11,236 bases of DNA from an uncultured Chitinophagales bacterium (GTDB lineage Bacteria > Bacteroidota > Bacteroidia > Chitinophagales > Chitinophagaceae): NCBI GenBank assembly GCA_946886475.1, contig CAMPIQ010000123.1, forward strand, positions 1-11,236. The letters run 5' to 3'. A program made the translations under genes and the position numbers. The notes below the pieces were generated by a model. It was given only the letters and a program-made list of their open reading frames with translations, did not search any database and was not told the DNA's origin. This document shows positions 1-6,132 of this stretch, in pieces. Numbering within the stretch: the first letter of the stretch is position 1; every line of letters begins with the position of its first letter.

Positions 1-21
1 ATGGAATAATAGAAATAGCAA

Positions 22-40
22 ACAAATGCCATGCATTTGT
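22..40 (-). terminator. Candidate intrinsic terminator downstream of the HYC/CC/PP small-protein gene
   Basis: A perfect 8-bp inverted repeat, ACAAATGC and GCATTTGT, flanks a 3-nt loop. On the minus strand it lies 22 bp beyond the stop codon at 63-65 and is followed by a T-rich but interrupted tail (TTGCTATTTCTATTATT). The stem is AT-rich and the loop tight, so this is a modest candidate. The remaining bases of 1-62 show no gene. Confidence 0.4.
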
Positions 41-62
41 GATCATTACCGGGGAGGTAGAT

Positions 63-446
63 CTAAATTCTGAAAACGCAATTTTCTATAAGGATATCCC
101 GCCCATTCAAAGGGGGGCTATGGGTGATGGAAAATAAGGAAGGTTTATTATTCCTGAAAGGACTTAGTGTAAGATCCGCAGTTGCTGTAATTAAAGCTGG
201 AATTGCAAAGTTCAATTGCAGGGCTTTACTTACCACATGTGAGGTTTGGAGCTTATGAACCTTTACTTCATCACGGCAACAGTTGTTATCGCTCACATCC
301 ATTCCGCACCTGTTGCATTCAGTATCAGATTCAGTTCCCAATTCAACAGAATCTATTTCATCCATGCAGTAATGAACACTTACAGCAAAACCGGTACTTA
401 CCAGGAAGTACACCATTAGTGTTAATGCTGTAAATATTTTTTTCAT
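63..446 (-). CDS. Small exported HYC_CC_PP-type cysteine protein, function unknown
   Basis: This encodes a 127-aa protein. Residues 1-24 form a signal-peptide-like start: two lysines, then a hydrophobic run ending near AVSV. The mature part carries the three signatures that name a Bacteroidota family of small secreted proteins: HYC (25-27), an adjacent CC pair (56-57, with further Cys at 44 and 47) and PP near the C-terminus (111-112), followed by one more Cys at 123. The protein is probably periplasmic or surface-exposed. The Cys/His content could bind metal or form disulfides, but no biochemical function is known to me. Members often lie next to TonB-dependent receptor genes (recalled, not shown here), and anything downstream falls outside the window. 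The ATG at 444-446 lies 5 nt after a perfect TATCTTTG promoter element, which supports this start. There is no Shine-Dalgarno. Family call fairly firm; role unknown. Confidence 0.8.
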   Translation of the reverse strand: MKKIFTALTLMVYFLVSTGFAVSVHYCMDEIDSVELGTESDTECNRCGMDVSDNNCCRDEVKVHKLQTSHVVSKALQLNFAIPALITATADLTLSPFRNNKPSLFSITHSPPLNGRDILIENCVFRI

Positions 447-451
447 CTGTA

Positions 452-459
452 CAAAGATA
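452..459 (-). promoter_or_regulatory. Bacteroidota -7 element before the HYC/CC/PP gene
   Basis: The minus strand reads TATCTTTG, a perfect match to the Bacteroidota -7 consensus TAnnTTTG. Only 5 nt separate it from the ATG at 446, so the transcript would be leaderless or nearly so. No TTG -33 element is seen at the usual spacing. Confidence 0.55.
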
Positions 460-470
460 GGTGCCGTTTT

Positions 471-502
471 AAAAAATCACAGATCCTTTCCAATAATTAT
501 TG
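471..502 (-). terminator. Weak candidate terminator/palindrome after the porin gene
   Basis: Two short structures lie between the porin stop (514) and the next promoter. One is a perfect 12-bp palindrome, CAATAATTATTG (491-502). The other, on the minus strand, is an 8-bp hairpin AAAGGATC-TGT-GATTTTTT (489 to 471) that includes two G-U pairs; its T-run forms the 3' arm rather than a free tail. Either could end porin transcription, but neither is a textbook terminator, so read-through into the small-protein gene is possible. Confidence 0.25.
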
Positions 503-513
503 CCATTCAGCAC

Positions 514-2595
514 CTAATTAACAAATCCCCAATAGATCCCCAGGCGGATCACCAGGCCGGGAGTGGGGTAATCGGGTGCCGCCAGGTTGTTGTTGTTGAA
601 CTGGAACCCCCCAAACAGCCGTGCCGTATTGAGGTTTTCAGCCCTGAACCAGGCTTTAAAACTTCTTATTTTAAAATGGATCAGTGCTGCAACATCGGGC
701 AGATTGCTGATCCTGATAGAATCCTGGTAAAAAAACTGTCCCAGCACCGGCGAATAACTATCGGCTTTATAGGGCGAATGGTAACGGCCTTCCAGTCCGA
801 AAGCGATCTTCAAATTTGGAAAACCAAGATTGCCTTCATACAAGATTCGATTGCGGGTAAATACTGCAGGAAGGTTGAGTTGCGCCCCACCGGTTTTTTG
901 CTGAACATATAATTCCGAATGCCAGTTCCACCTTCTGCCGATCTTAAAAGTTTTTTTGGCATTGATGCGGAGTACATTGAACAATGCAGACTCCTGTTCC
1001 AGTTGATAAAATCCATTCAGGTAGAGATAATTGCTGACCAGGTAATAATCAGCACCCAGCTGCAATTTTAACTGCGGCTGAAAAAGATTGGCAAACAGGT
1101 GTGTTGTATTTTCTTTATTAAAATTTTCAGGAGCATCAAGGTAAAATGCACTTCTCTGGTCATAGATAAAAGAAGGAGAACGGTTTACATTTTCAAATCC
1201 TAATTGCAGGCTGCCGATATTTTTACTGATAAATCTTTGAAGGCTGGCATAAGCCCTGTAGTCGCCGGCATTGTAACCATTCATGTACAATCTTCCCTGG
1301 GCAAGCAGATCCCATTTCTGATTTTTTGTACGGTTGCGGTATTCACCATGTGCAGCCAGGTTATAAAGCGCTGCACTACCCGATTCAACCGAATCAATGA
1401 ACAATCCATTTAATAACTGCAGTTGCAAACCTACCTTTATGAACTGGTGTTGATTTTTGGAATCGGGAAACTGGTAAATGGAAAAATCATTGCTGATCTC
1501 CCTCCATTTATCACGGAAGTTCACTGAACCACTCTGCGGAATGGTATAATTATAATTCGTAGCATAGTAAGCAGGATCAGGACGGTTCTCCTGGTTGTTA
1601 TTCTGAACAGGAAAATCCTGGTAAGTATAATTGTATTTGCCGTAATTAAAACTATGTTCAAATCTCAGCTTAGGGAAAAATAAAGGAACCATGGTTGAGT
1701 CAACCAGTAATGAATCCTTCCTGCCAACATCATATTGTTGCCGCATCAGCACATTGAACTCATTATAACGATTGCCCGTATACATGGTGGTAGTGAAAAA
1801 ATTGGTAATATATGCAGGAGAGCCGCCCAGCTTGGAAGGAATGATGTACCTGTCCTTGGCATAGATAATATCATTTAAATAATCCTGGTCATTTGAAATG
1901 CCGCCACTTTCACCCGCCTGTAATTTGTTGCCAAGAATTACAAAATAATTATTGTAACGCTTTTTTCTACCCTGGTACCATGAAGTGAAGAGATAATTGT
2001 TATGATTGGTTTTTTGATTCCTGAAAGTTCCGGGAGAGTTGATCAGCCGGTAGTTAAAAGAGAAATTCCAGCTGGGCCTTATGTTTTGGGTATGGATCAC
2101 CTCTATCATCTGCTCAGCGCGACTGCCAAGTACATAACCCAGTTCCGTATATGGCCGTGTTGTATTATAAAATTTTGCTTTTTCAAGTTTCCATTTATAA
2201 ACATCAAGCGCGTGCAGGCCCGGATCAAATCCAGGTTTTAATTCGGGCTGGTAAATAATTGATCTGGTAGCCACCCCCGTGTTGCCAAGATAAATATGTG
2301 TGGCAGGTATGGGGTAGCGGGTGGTAAAATCATTGATGGTGGTATCTGGTTTATGTCCGCGGGTTGAATCCAGATAATATATTGTAACCGTAATGCTGTC
2401 TTCATACCTGTTTCTGGCAATCACGCTATCGCCACCTGTACCGGTGCTGCCGGACTGGTTGCCCATTCCGGGTATGCGGTCGCCAATACCTCTTAAGATA
2501 TTTGCAGGCCTTTTTTGTGCCAGCGTAATGGAGCCGGTGAGCGTTAAAAAGGCCAGGAAAATAATCCTGTATCGGATGGTATTTTTCAAAATCAA
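514..2595 (-). CDS. Putative outer-membrane beta-barrel porin (Porin_10-like)
   Basis: This encodes a 693-aa protein. Residues 1-26 are a signal peptide (basic start, hydrophobic FLAFLTLTGS, cleavage near TLA|Q). A Gly/Ser-rich linker follows at about 43-57. The rest is a long series of aromatic-rich alternating strands separated by polar loops rich in Asn, Tyr and Gln, ending with a strand near VIRLGIYWGF. Size and pattern match the Bacteroidota 'putative porin' family found in the outer membrane; the solute it passes is unknown. The start is TTG, overlapping the phosphorylase stop in a TTGA (2592-2595). No in-frame ATG lies between the upstream in-frame stop and the signal peptide, so TTG at 2595 (or the TTG two codons later) is the only sensible start. 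The overlap implies one operon with translational coupling. Whether the porin serves nucleoside uptake is only a guess from context. Confidence 0.85.
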   Translation of the reverse strand: MILKNTIRYRIIFLAFLTLTGSITLAQKRPANILRGIGDRIPGMGNQSGSTGTGGDSVIARNRYEDSITVTIYYLDSTRGHKPDTTINDFTTRYPIPATHIYLGNTGVATRSIIYQPELKPGFDPGLHALDVYKWKLEKAKFYNTTRPYTELGYVLGSRAEQMIEVIHTQNIRPSWNFSFNYRLINSPGTFRNQKTNHNNYLFTSWYQGRKKRYNNYFVILGNKLQAGESGGISNDQDYLNDIIYAKDRYIIPSKLGGSPAYITNFFTTTMYTGNRYNEFNVLMRQQYDVGRKDSLLVDSTMVPLFFPKLRFEHSFNYGKYNYTYQDFPVQNNNQENRPDPAYYATNYNYTIPQSGSVNFRDKWREISNDFSIYQFPDSKNQHQFIKVGLQLQLLNGLFIDSVESGSAALYNLAAHGEYRNRTKNQKWDLLAQGRLYMNGYNAGDYRAYASLQRFISKNIGSLQLGFENVNRSPSFIYDQRSAFYLDAPENFNKENTTHLFANLFQPQLKLQLGADYYLVSNYLYLNGFYQLEQESALFNVLRINAKKTFKIGRRWNWHSELYVQQKTGGAQLNLPAVFTRNRILYEGNLGFPNLKIAFGLEGRYHSPYKADSYSPVLGQFFYQDSIRISNLPDVAALIHFKIRSFKAWFRAENLNTARLFGGFQFNNNNLAAPDYPTPGLVIRLGIYWGFVN

Positions 2596-3413
2596 ACCAG
2601 TGATGCTATCAGTTCACGGAAAATGGCAGAAAATTTTGGTTCTGCTTCTTTTGCAGCTTCCAGCACTTCTTCATGTGTAATTATATTATCATCCTCACGA
2701 ATGCCAACATCGGTGATCACACTCATGGCAAAACAATTCATACCCATGTGGTTGGCAATGATCACCTCCTGCACTGTACTCATGCCTACCGCATCTCCCC
2801 CCATTACATGGATCATCCTGTACTCAGCATGTGTTTCAAATGTAGGTCCGGTTACCACAAAATAAACACCGTCATGCACGCTGATGTTTTTTTCTTTGGC
2901 AATTTCCTTTGCTTTACTGATCAGGGATTTTTTATAGGGTTCACTCATATCCGGGAAGCGAGGGCCAAAACGTTCATCGTTTTTACCAATCAGAGGATTG
3001 GGCGTATGGAAAGAAATATGATCAGTGATGATCATGAGGTCGCCCACTTTTAATTTTGGATTCACGCCACCCGCTGCATTGGAAAGTAAAATGGTTTCCA
3101 CGCCCAGGAACTTCATTACACGGATCGGAAAAACCACTTCCTCTGAAGAATAGCCTTCATAAAAATGAAACCGGCCTGCCATGGCGATAATATTTTTTCC
3201 ACCAATGGTACCGAAGATCAGTTTACCCTGATGGCCTTCCACTGTTGAAACAGGAAAGTGCGGAATATCCTTATAGGGAACTTCTTTATCAACCCTGATC
3301 TCCTTTGTGAAATTTCCAAGTCCGCTACCAAGAACAACGGCAACTTTTGCCTGGTTGGTATTGTATTGCTGTAAAAAAGCAGTGGTTTCTTTTAGTTTGT
3401 CAAAATTTTCCAT
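2592..3413 (-). CDS. punA: Purine nucleoside phosphorylase, trimeric PNP/MTAP family
   Basis: This 273-aa cytoplasmic enzyme cleaves purine nucleosides with phosphate to free base plus ribose-1-phosphate, for purine salvage. Family landmarks are intact: VVLGSGLGNF (26-35, phosphate loop), EGHQGK with His61, GRFHFYEGY with Arg81, SNAAGG (111-116), GPTFETHAEYR with Glu193 (base recognition), and DAVGMSTVQEV with Ser212. His247 lies in ITHEEVL. Length is normal for the family. At the site matching human PNP Asn243 it has Asp235 (SVITDVG), which could widen base choice toward 6-aminopurines; inosine/guanosine activity therefore should not be assumed. The ATG at 3411-3413 is preceded by TATCTTTG with a 5-nt gap. 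The gene is first in a two-gene operon with the porin, divergent from sucC. The family is certain; the symbol follows the PunA/XapA branch and is less sure. Confidence 0.93.
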   Translation of the reverse strand: MENFDKLKETTAFLQQYNTNQAKVAVVLGSGLGNFTKEIRVDKEVPYKDIPHFPVSTVEGHQGKLIFGTIGGKNIIAMAGRFHFYEGYSSEEVVFPIRVMKFLGVETILLSNAAGGVNPKLKVGDLMIITDHISFHTPNPLIGKNDERFGPRFPDMSEPYKKSLISKAKEIAKEKNISVHDGVYFVVTGPTFETHAEYRMIHVMGGDAVGMSTVQEVIIANHMGMNCFAMSVITDVGIREDDNIITHEEVLEAAKEAEPKFSAIFRELIASLV

Positions 3414-3418
3414 TGGGA

Positions 3419-3426
3419 CAAAGATA
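3419..3426 (-). promoter_or_regulatory. -7 element of the phosphorylase-porin operon
   Basis: The minus strand reads TATCTTTG, a perfect TAnnTTTG, ending 5 nt before the phosphorylase ATG. It is identical in sequence and spacing to the element before the gene at 63-446. No TTG is found 17-23 nt upstream, so a -33 box is missing or degenerate. Confidence 0.55.
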
Positions 3427-3482
3427 ATCCCGGTGCCTTAATATGTATTTGTATAAAAATCACAATTATGGCCTTTGGTCAT

Positions 3483-3517
3483 TTGCCAATAGCTATCGGC
3501 TAACTTCCTTAAATTTG
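3483..3517 (+). promoter_or_regulatory. sucC promoter (TTG ... TAAATTTG)
   Basis: TAAATTTG at 3510-3517 is a perfect -7 element 15 nt before the sucC ATG. A TTG at 3483-3485 could be the -33 element, but its 24-nt spacing is slightly longer than usual. The box lies inside the longest open frame (which opens at 3443), so it argues for the downstream ATG at 3533. Confidence 0.5.
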
Positions 3518-3532
3518 CGCAAATTTCCCAAC

Positions 3533-4750
3533 ATGAATTTGCACGAGTACCAGGCAAAAGAACTTTTGAAAAAATATGGAGTATTGACCCAGGAAGGCAT
3601 TGCAGCCAGCACGCCTCATGAAGCGGAAGAGGCTTACCGCCAGATCAAAACACAGTACGGAAGCAGCTTTGCAGTTATTAAGGCCCAGATCCATGCAGGC
3701 GGACGTGGAAAAGGTAAGATCAGGGAAACAGGTGTAAATGGTGTGAAAGTGGTGAAGTCGCTTGATGAAGTAACGGAGCTTTCTTCAAAGATCCTGGGAG
3801 GAACGCTGGTTACTATCCAGACAGGTGAAGCAGGAAAACTGGTGAACAAGATACTTGTTGCACAGGATATGTATTATGATGGTCCCAATGAAAGAAAAGA
3901 ATTCTATCTCTCCATTTTGCTTGACCGTGCAAAAGGACAAAATGTGATCATGTACAGTACCGAAGGTGGAATGAACATTGAGGATGTGGCACATGACACG
4001 CCTGAAAAGATCTACAAGGAATGGGTTTATCCCGGCGGAGGATTACAGGGATACCAGGCAAGAAAGATCGCTTTTAATCTGGGGTTGAAAGGTGATGCTT
4101 TTAAAAACATGGTGAAGTTTGTTACCAATCTTTATAATGCATATGTAGGGTTGGATTGTTCCATGCTGGAGATCAATCCTCTGTTTAAGGCTTCAGATGA
4201 CAAGATCGTAGCGGTAGATTGTAAAATGAATCTTGATGACAATGCACTGATGCGTCACCCTGACCTGGCCAATCTTCGCGATATAAGTGAAGAAGATCCA
4301 ACAGAAGTGGAAGCCGGAAAGCACAACCTGAATTTTGTAAAACTTGATGGTAATGTTGGTTGCATGGTAAATGGTGCAGGCCTGGCCATGGCCACTATGG
4401 ACATGATCAAATTAAGCGGAGGCGAACCGGCCAATTTCCTGGATGTAGGTGGTACGGCCAATGCGCAAACAGTTGAAGCAGGTTTCAGGATCATCTTAAA
4501 AGATCCGAAGGTGAAAGCTATCCTGATCAATATATTCGGAGGTATTGTACGTTGCGACCGTGTGGCCCAGGGTGTAATTGATGCTTATAAGAACATGGGT
4601 AATATTGAAATCCCAATCATTGTACGCCTGCAGGGAACAAATGCTGAAGAAGCCAAGAAACTGATTGATGAAAGCGGGTTGAAGGTTCAATCGGCCATCC
4701 TGTTGAGTGAGGCAGCTGAGTTGGTGAATAAGGCAGTAGCTGCGGCGTGA
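3533..4750 (+). CDS. sucC: Succinyl-CoA synthetase beta subunit
   Basis: This encodes the 405-aa beta subunit of succinate-CoA ligase. With the alpha subunit (SucD) it converts succinyl-CoA, phosphate and NDP to succinate, CoA and NTP in the TCA cycle. The N-terminus MNLHEYQAKELL is the family start, which sets the ATG at 3533; the frame is open 30 codons further up but that stretch is not family-like and holds the promoter. The ATP-grasp domain shows KAQIHAGGRGKG (50-61). Asn215 (LEINPL) and Asp229 (VDCKM) keep the 14-residue spacing of the E. coli Mg ligands Asn199/Asp213. The C-terminal ligase domain shows NGAGLAMATMD, GGEPANFLDVGG and INIFGGIVRCD. It is somewhat longer than E. coli SucC (388 aa). 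No sucD neighbour: a terminator follows. ADP versus GDP preference cannot be read from the sequence. No Shine-Dalgarno is present. Confidence 0.97.
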   Translation: MNLHEYQAKELLKKYGVLTQEGIAASTPHEAEEAYRQIKTQYGSSFAVIKAQIHAGGRGKGKIRETGVNGVKVVKSLDEVTELSSKILGGTLVTIQTGEAGKLVNKILVAQDMYYDGPNERKEFYLSILLDRAKGQNVIMYSTEGGMNIEDVAHDTPEKIYKEWVYPGGGLQGYQARKIAFNLGLKGDAFKNMVKFVTNLYNAYVGLDCSMLEINPLFKASDDKIVAVDCKMNLDDNALMRHPDLANLRDISEEDPTEVEAGKHNLNFVKLDGNVGCMVNGAGLAMATMDMIKLSGGEPANFLDVGGTANAQTVEAGFRIILKDPKVKAILINIFGGIVRCDRVAQGVIDAYKNMGNIEIPIIVRLQGTNAEEAKKLIDESGLKVQSAILLSEAAELVNKAVAAA

Positions 4751-4800
4751 TGGGGATTAGTTGATAGCGTTGATAAAGGTGACCCCACGAATTTTAGTAA

Positions 4801-4870
4801 GGCCATGCCGGAACAGGGACGGTTTGGTTTCAGGATGAAAAAATTTATTTGGCCCTGTGACGGCATGGCC
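4801..4870. repeat. Long hairpin with tandem G-A mismatch after sucC
   Basis: GGCCATGCCG (4801-4810) pairs perfectly with CGGCATGGCC (4861-4870). Inside it, ACAGGG (4813-4818) pairs with CCCTGT (4853-4858). The two helices are separated by GA opposite GA (4811-4812 / 4859-4860), the arrangement that can stack as tandem G-A pairs, giving an almost continuous 18-step stem. The 34-nt apical region includes a small TTTCA-GGA-TGAAA hairpin (4828-4840). There is no proper U-tract after the stem (GTTTTC only), and a strong separate terminator lies 34 nt downstream. It may be a repeat-type palindrome, an mRNA 3'-end protector or a structured RNA; the sequence cannot decide. Confidence 0.6.
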
Positions 4871-4903
4871 GTTTTCAAGTGAATCTGTTGATAAAATATA
4901 TTG

Positions 4904-4940
4904 AAAGCTTCAGTAGGAATACTGAAGCTTTTTTATTTTC
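4904..4940 (+). terminator. Intrinsic terminator of sucC
   Basis: A perfect 12-bp stem, AAAGCTTCAGTA with TACTGAAGCTTT (4904-4915 / 4920-4931), closes on a GGAA tetraloop of the GNRA type and runs directly into TTTTTTATTTTC. It ends sucC transcription about 150-180 nt after the stop codon, downstream of the hairpin at 4801-4870. Between here and the promoter at 5079 I see no gene or further structure. Confidence 0.9.
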
Positions 4941-5078
4941 TCTGAATGTATAATTCGAACAACAAAAAAACCACAGCCTGTTGAAATTGAAAGGATAAGA
5001 GCAGATCAGCAACAAACAATTCATTCATTGATTCCAACAAACGATTACCGGAATATGCATTCCTGTTCAATTATCATA

Positions 5079-5107
5079 TTGGTCAGCGCACTGGAAAGAT
5101 AGTTTTG
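5079..5107 (+). promoter_or_regulatory. Promoter of the beta-barrel gene (TTG-N18-TAGTTTTG)
   Basis: TTG at 5079-5081, an 18-nt spacer and TAGTTTTG at 5100-5107 form the best complete Bacteroidota-type promoter in the window. Transcription would begin near 5112-5115, leaving a 5' leader of roughly 25-30 nt before the ATG at 5141. It also rules out the in-frame TTG at 5105 as a start. Confidence 0.6.
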
Positions 5108-5140
5108 CTCCACATTAAAAATTTAAATCAGAACAAACAA

Positions 5141-5686
5141 ATGAAAACGAAAGTATTGATCATGGCAGGTATTGCCCTGTTGTTAATTGGACAAAGCGGA
5201 ATGGCGCAAAGCACAAACGGGTTTACAGATGTGAAGGGAATGAATTTTCTGAATGCAGGTATTGGACTGGGAACTTATGGAATGTCGGGAACCGGCGGGT
5301 TGCCCGTTAATGCTTCATTTGAACATGGGTTTACAAAGAACATCAGTGCAGGTGCAGGAATTGGTTATGTGCAGAAGAAGTATGCCAGCTACTGGAAGTA
5401 CAGTTATTTTATTTTCGGCTTAAGAGGTTCCTATCATCTGAATGAAGTGTTGAAGGTAGCCAGTGATAAGCTGGATGTTTACGCAGGAGCAGGATTGCTC
5501 TATACCCGCTATAAATTCAAATACAGCGATCATAATGATGAATTGTACCTGAATTCTTCAGGTGGTGATGTGGATATTGAATTACATGCAGGTGCCCGTT
5601 ATTTCTTTAAGGATAAACTGGGAGCCTTTGCTGAGCTGGGATATGGTATCTCACCCTTACAGTTGGGTGTTGCTGTGAAATTATAA
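5141..5686 (+). CDS. Small outer-membrane beta-barrel protein
   Basis: This encodes a 181-aa protein. Residues 1-22 are a clear signal peptide (MKTK, then a hydrophobic LIMAGIALLLIG, cleavage near GMA|Q). The mature protein shows repeated amphipathic strands with Gly/aromatic turns (LNAGIGLGTYG, SAGAGIGYV, YFIFGLRGSYHL, DVYAGAGLLYTRY, DIELHAGARYFF, GAFAELGYG), ending in a short strand LQLGVAVKL with a hydrophobic last residue. That fits an eight-strand OmpA/OmpX-like barrel of the Bacteroidota outer-membrane beta-barrel families. It has no periplasmic peptidoglycan-binding domain and no catalytic motif, so its role (structural, adhesin-like or stress-related) is unknown. The ATG at 5141 follows the promoter at 5079-5107 and fits the signal peptide; upstream in-frame codons would add an unlikely charged extension. 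It is flanked by its own promoter and terminator, so it is monocistronic. Confidence 0.85.
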   Translation: MKTKVLIMAGIALLLIGQSGMAQSTNGFTDVKGMNFLNAGIGLGTYGMSGTGGLPVNASFEHGFTKNISAGAGIGYVQKKYASYWKYSYFIFGLRGSYHLNEVLKVASDKLDVYAGAGLLYTRYKFKYSDHNDELYLNSSGGDVDIELHAGARYFFKDKLGAFAELGYGISPLQLGVAVKL

Positions 5687-5707
5687 TGGCGGTAATAGTT
5701 AATGTTG

Positions 5708-5740
5708 AATGAGGAAGCCGGTCTTCCTCATTTTTAATTT
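5708..5740 (+). terminator. Intrinsic terminator of the beta-barrel gene
   Basis: AATGAGGAAG (5708-5717) pairs perfectly with CTTCCTCATT (5723-5732) around a CCGGT loop and is followed by TTTAATTT. It lies 22 nt past the stop codon. Confidence 0.87.
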
Positions 5741-6119
5741 CGGGAATATTTTATATAGTCAGTGTTGGCCCATGCGTTCTGAATTTTTCGGAATAAGTTG
5801 GAAAGAAATGGTTGATAAGAAATAACGGATTAGGCTTCATACCCTAACTGAATGTCTGTTTGAAACGTTGACATATCCAATTTACAAAATGGTTATCTTG
5901 ATCTCACAGAAAAATAATAAATGCCGAACCTGATCAAAGCCCGATTAGGTATGGAGGATATGAGTTGAATGTAACTATACAAACCAATAAGTTTTTTTGT
6001 ATTGGTTCTTACAGCCATTGCTATTCTGCAATTGGCTGTGCAGGGAAAACTTACATTGGAGGGCCAATAAGGAATAAACTTTTATAAAAGAAATTTCAGG
6101 CTGAATAAAAAACCAATAT
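5741..6119. other. Gene-poor intergenic stretch with a relic-like hydrophobic frame and two small hairpins
   Basis: No convincing complete gene is seen on either strand. Near the right end, the plus-strand frame 5975-6067 (closed by TAA at 6068-6070) encodes 31 residues, including FFVLVLTAIAILQLAVQG, which looks like a signal peptide or single membrane segment. It has no ATG; the preceding in-frame stop is at 5972-5974. It could be a decayed gene start or chance. Two short inverted repeats lie in the same place: AACCAATA / TATTGGTT (5982-5989 / 6000-6007) and an imperfect AGCCATTGC / GCAATTGGCT pair (6012-6020 / 6027-6036). Neither is followed by a T-tract. The left part (5741-5970) shows nothing I can name. 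Confidence 0.4.
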
Positions 6120-6127
6120 TAATTTTC
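6120..6127 (+). promoter_or_regulatory. Imperfect -7 element before the YdeI-family gene
   Basis: TAATTTTC matches TAnnTTTG except for the last base and lies exactly 5 nt before the ATG at 6133, the same gap as at the two perfect elements on the minus strand. No clear -33 element is seen. Confidence 0.35.
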
Positions 6128-6132
6128 AATAA

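Noticed and set aside
2673..3053. 126-codon plus-strand frame inside the phosphorylase gene
   Set aside because: Fully antisense to conserved enzyme motifs; His-rich random-looking sequence with no domain.
3443..3532. N-terminal extension of sucC starting from an upstream in-frame ATG
   Set aside because: The extra 30 residues are not part of the SucC family, which begins MNLHEYQAK, and the stretch contains the TAAATTTG promoter element.
4751..4787. TGGGG / CCCCA pair and repeated GTTGATA words just after sucC
   Set aside because: Five-bp stem with a 27-nt loop and short AT-rich words, within what chance gives.
4687..4878. 63-codon minus-strand frame over the end of sucC and the hairpin
   Set aside because: It is antisense to sucC and its other half is made by the inverted repeat and intergenic bases; no family features.
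5105..5140. Upstream TTG start for the beta-barrel gene
   Set aside because: It would place a charged leader before the signal peptide and lies on the TAGTTTTG promoter box.
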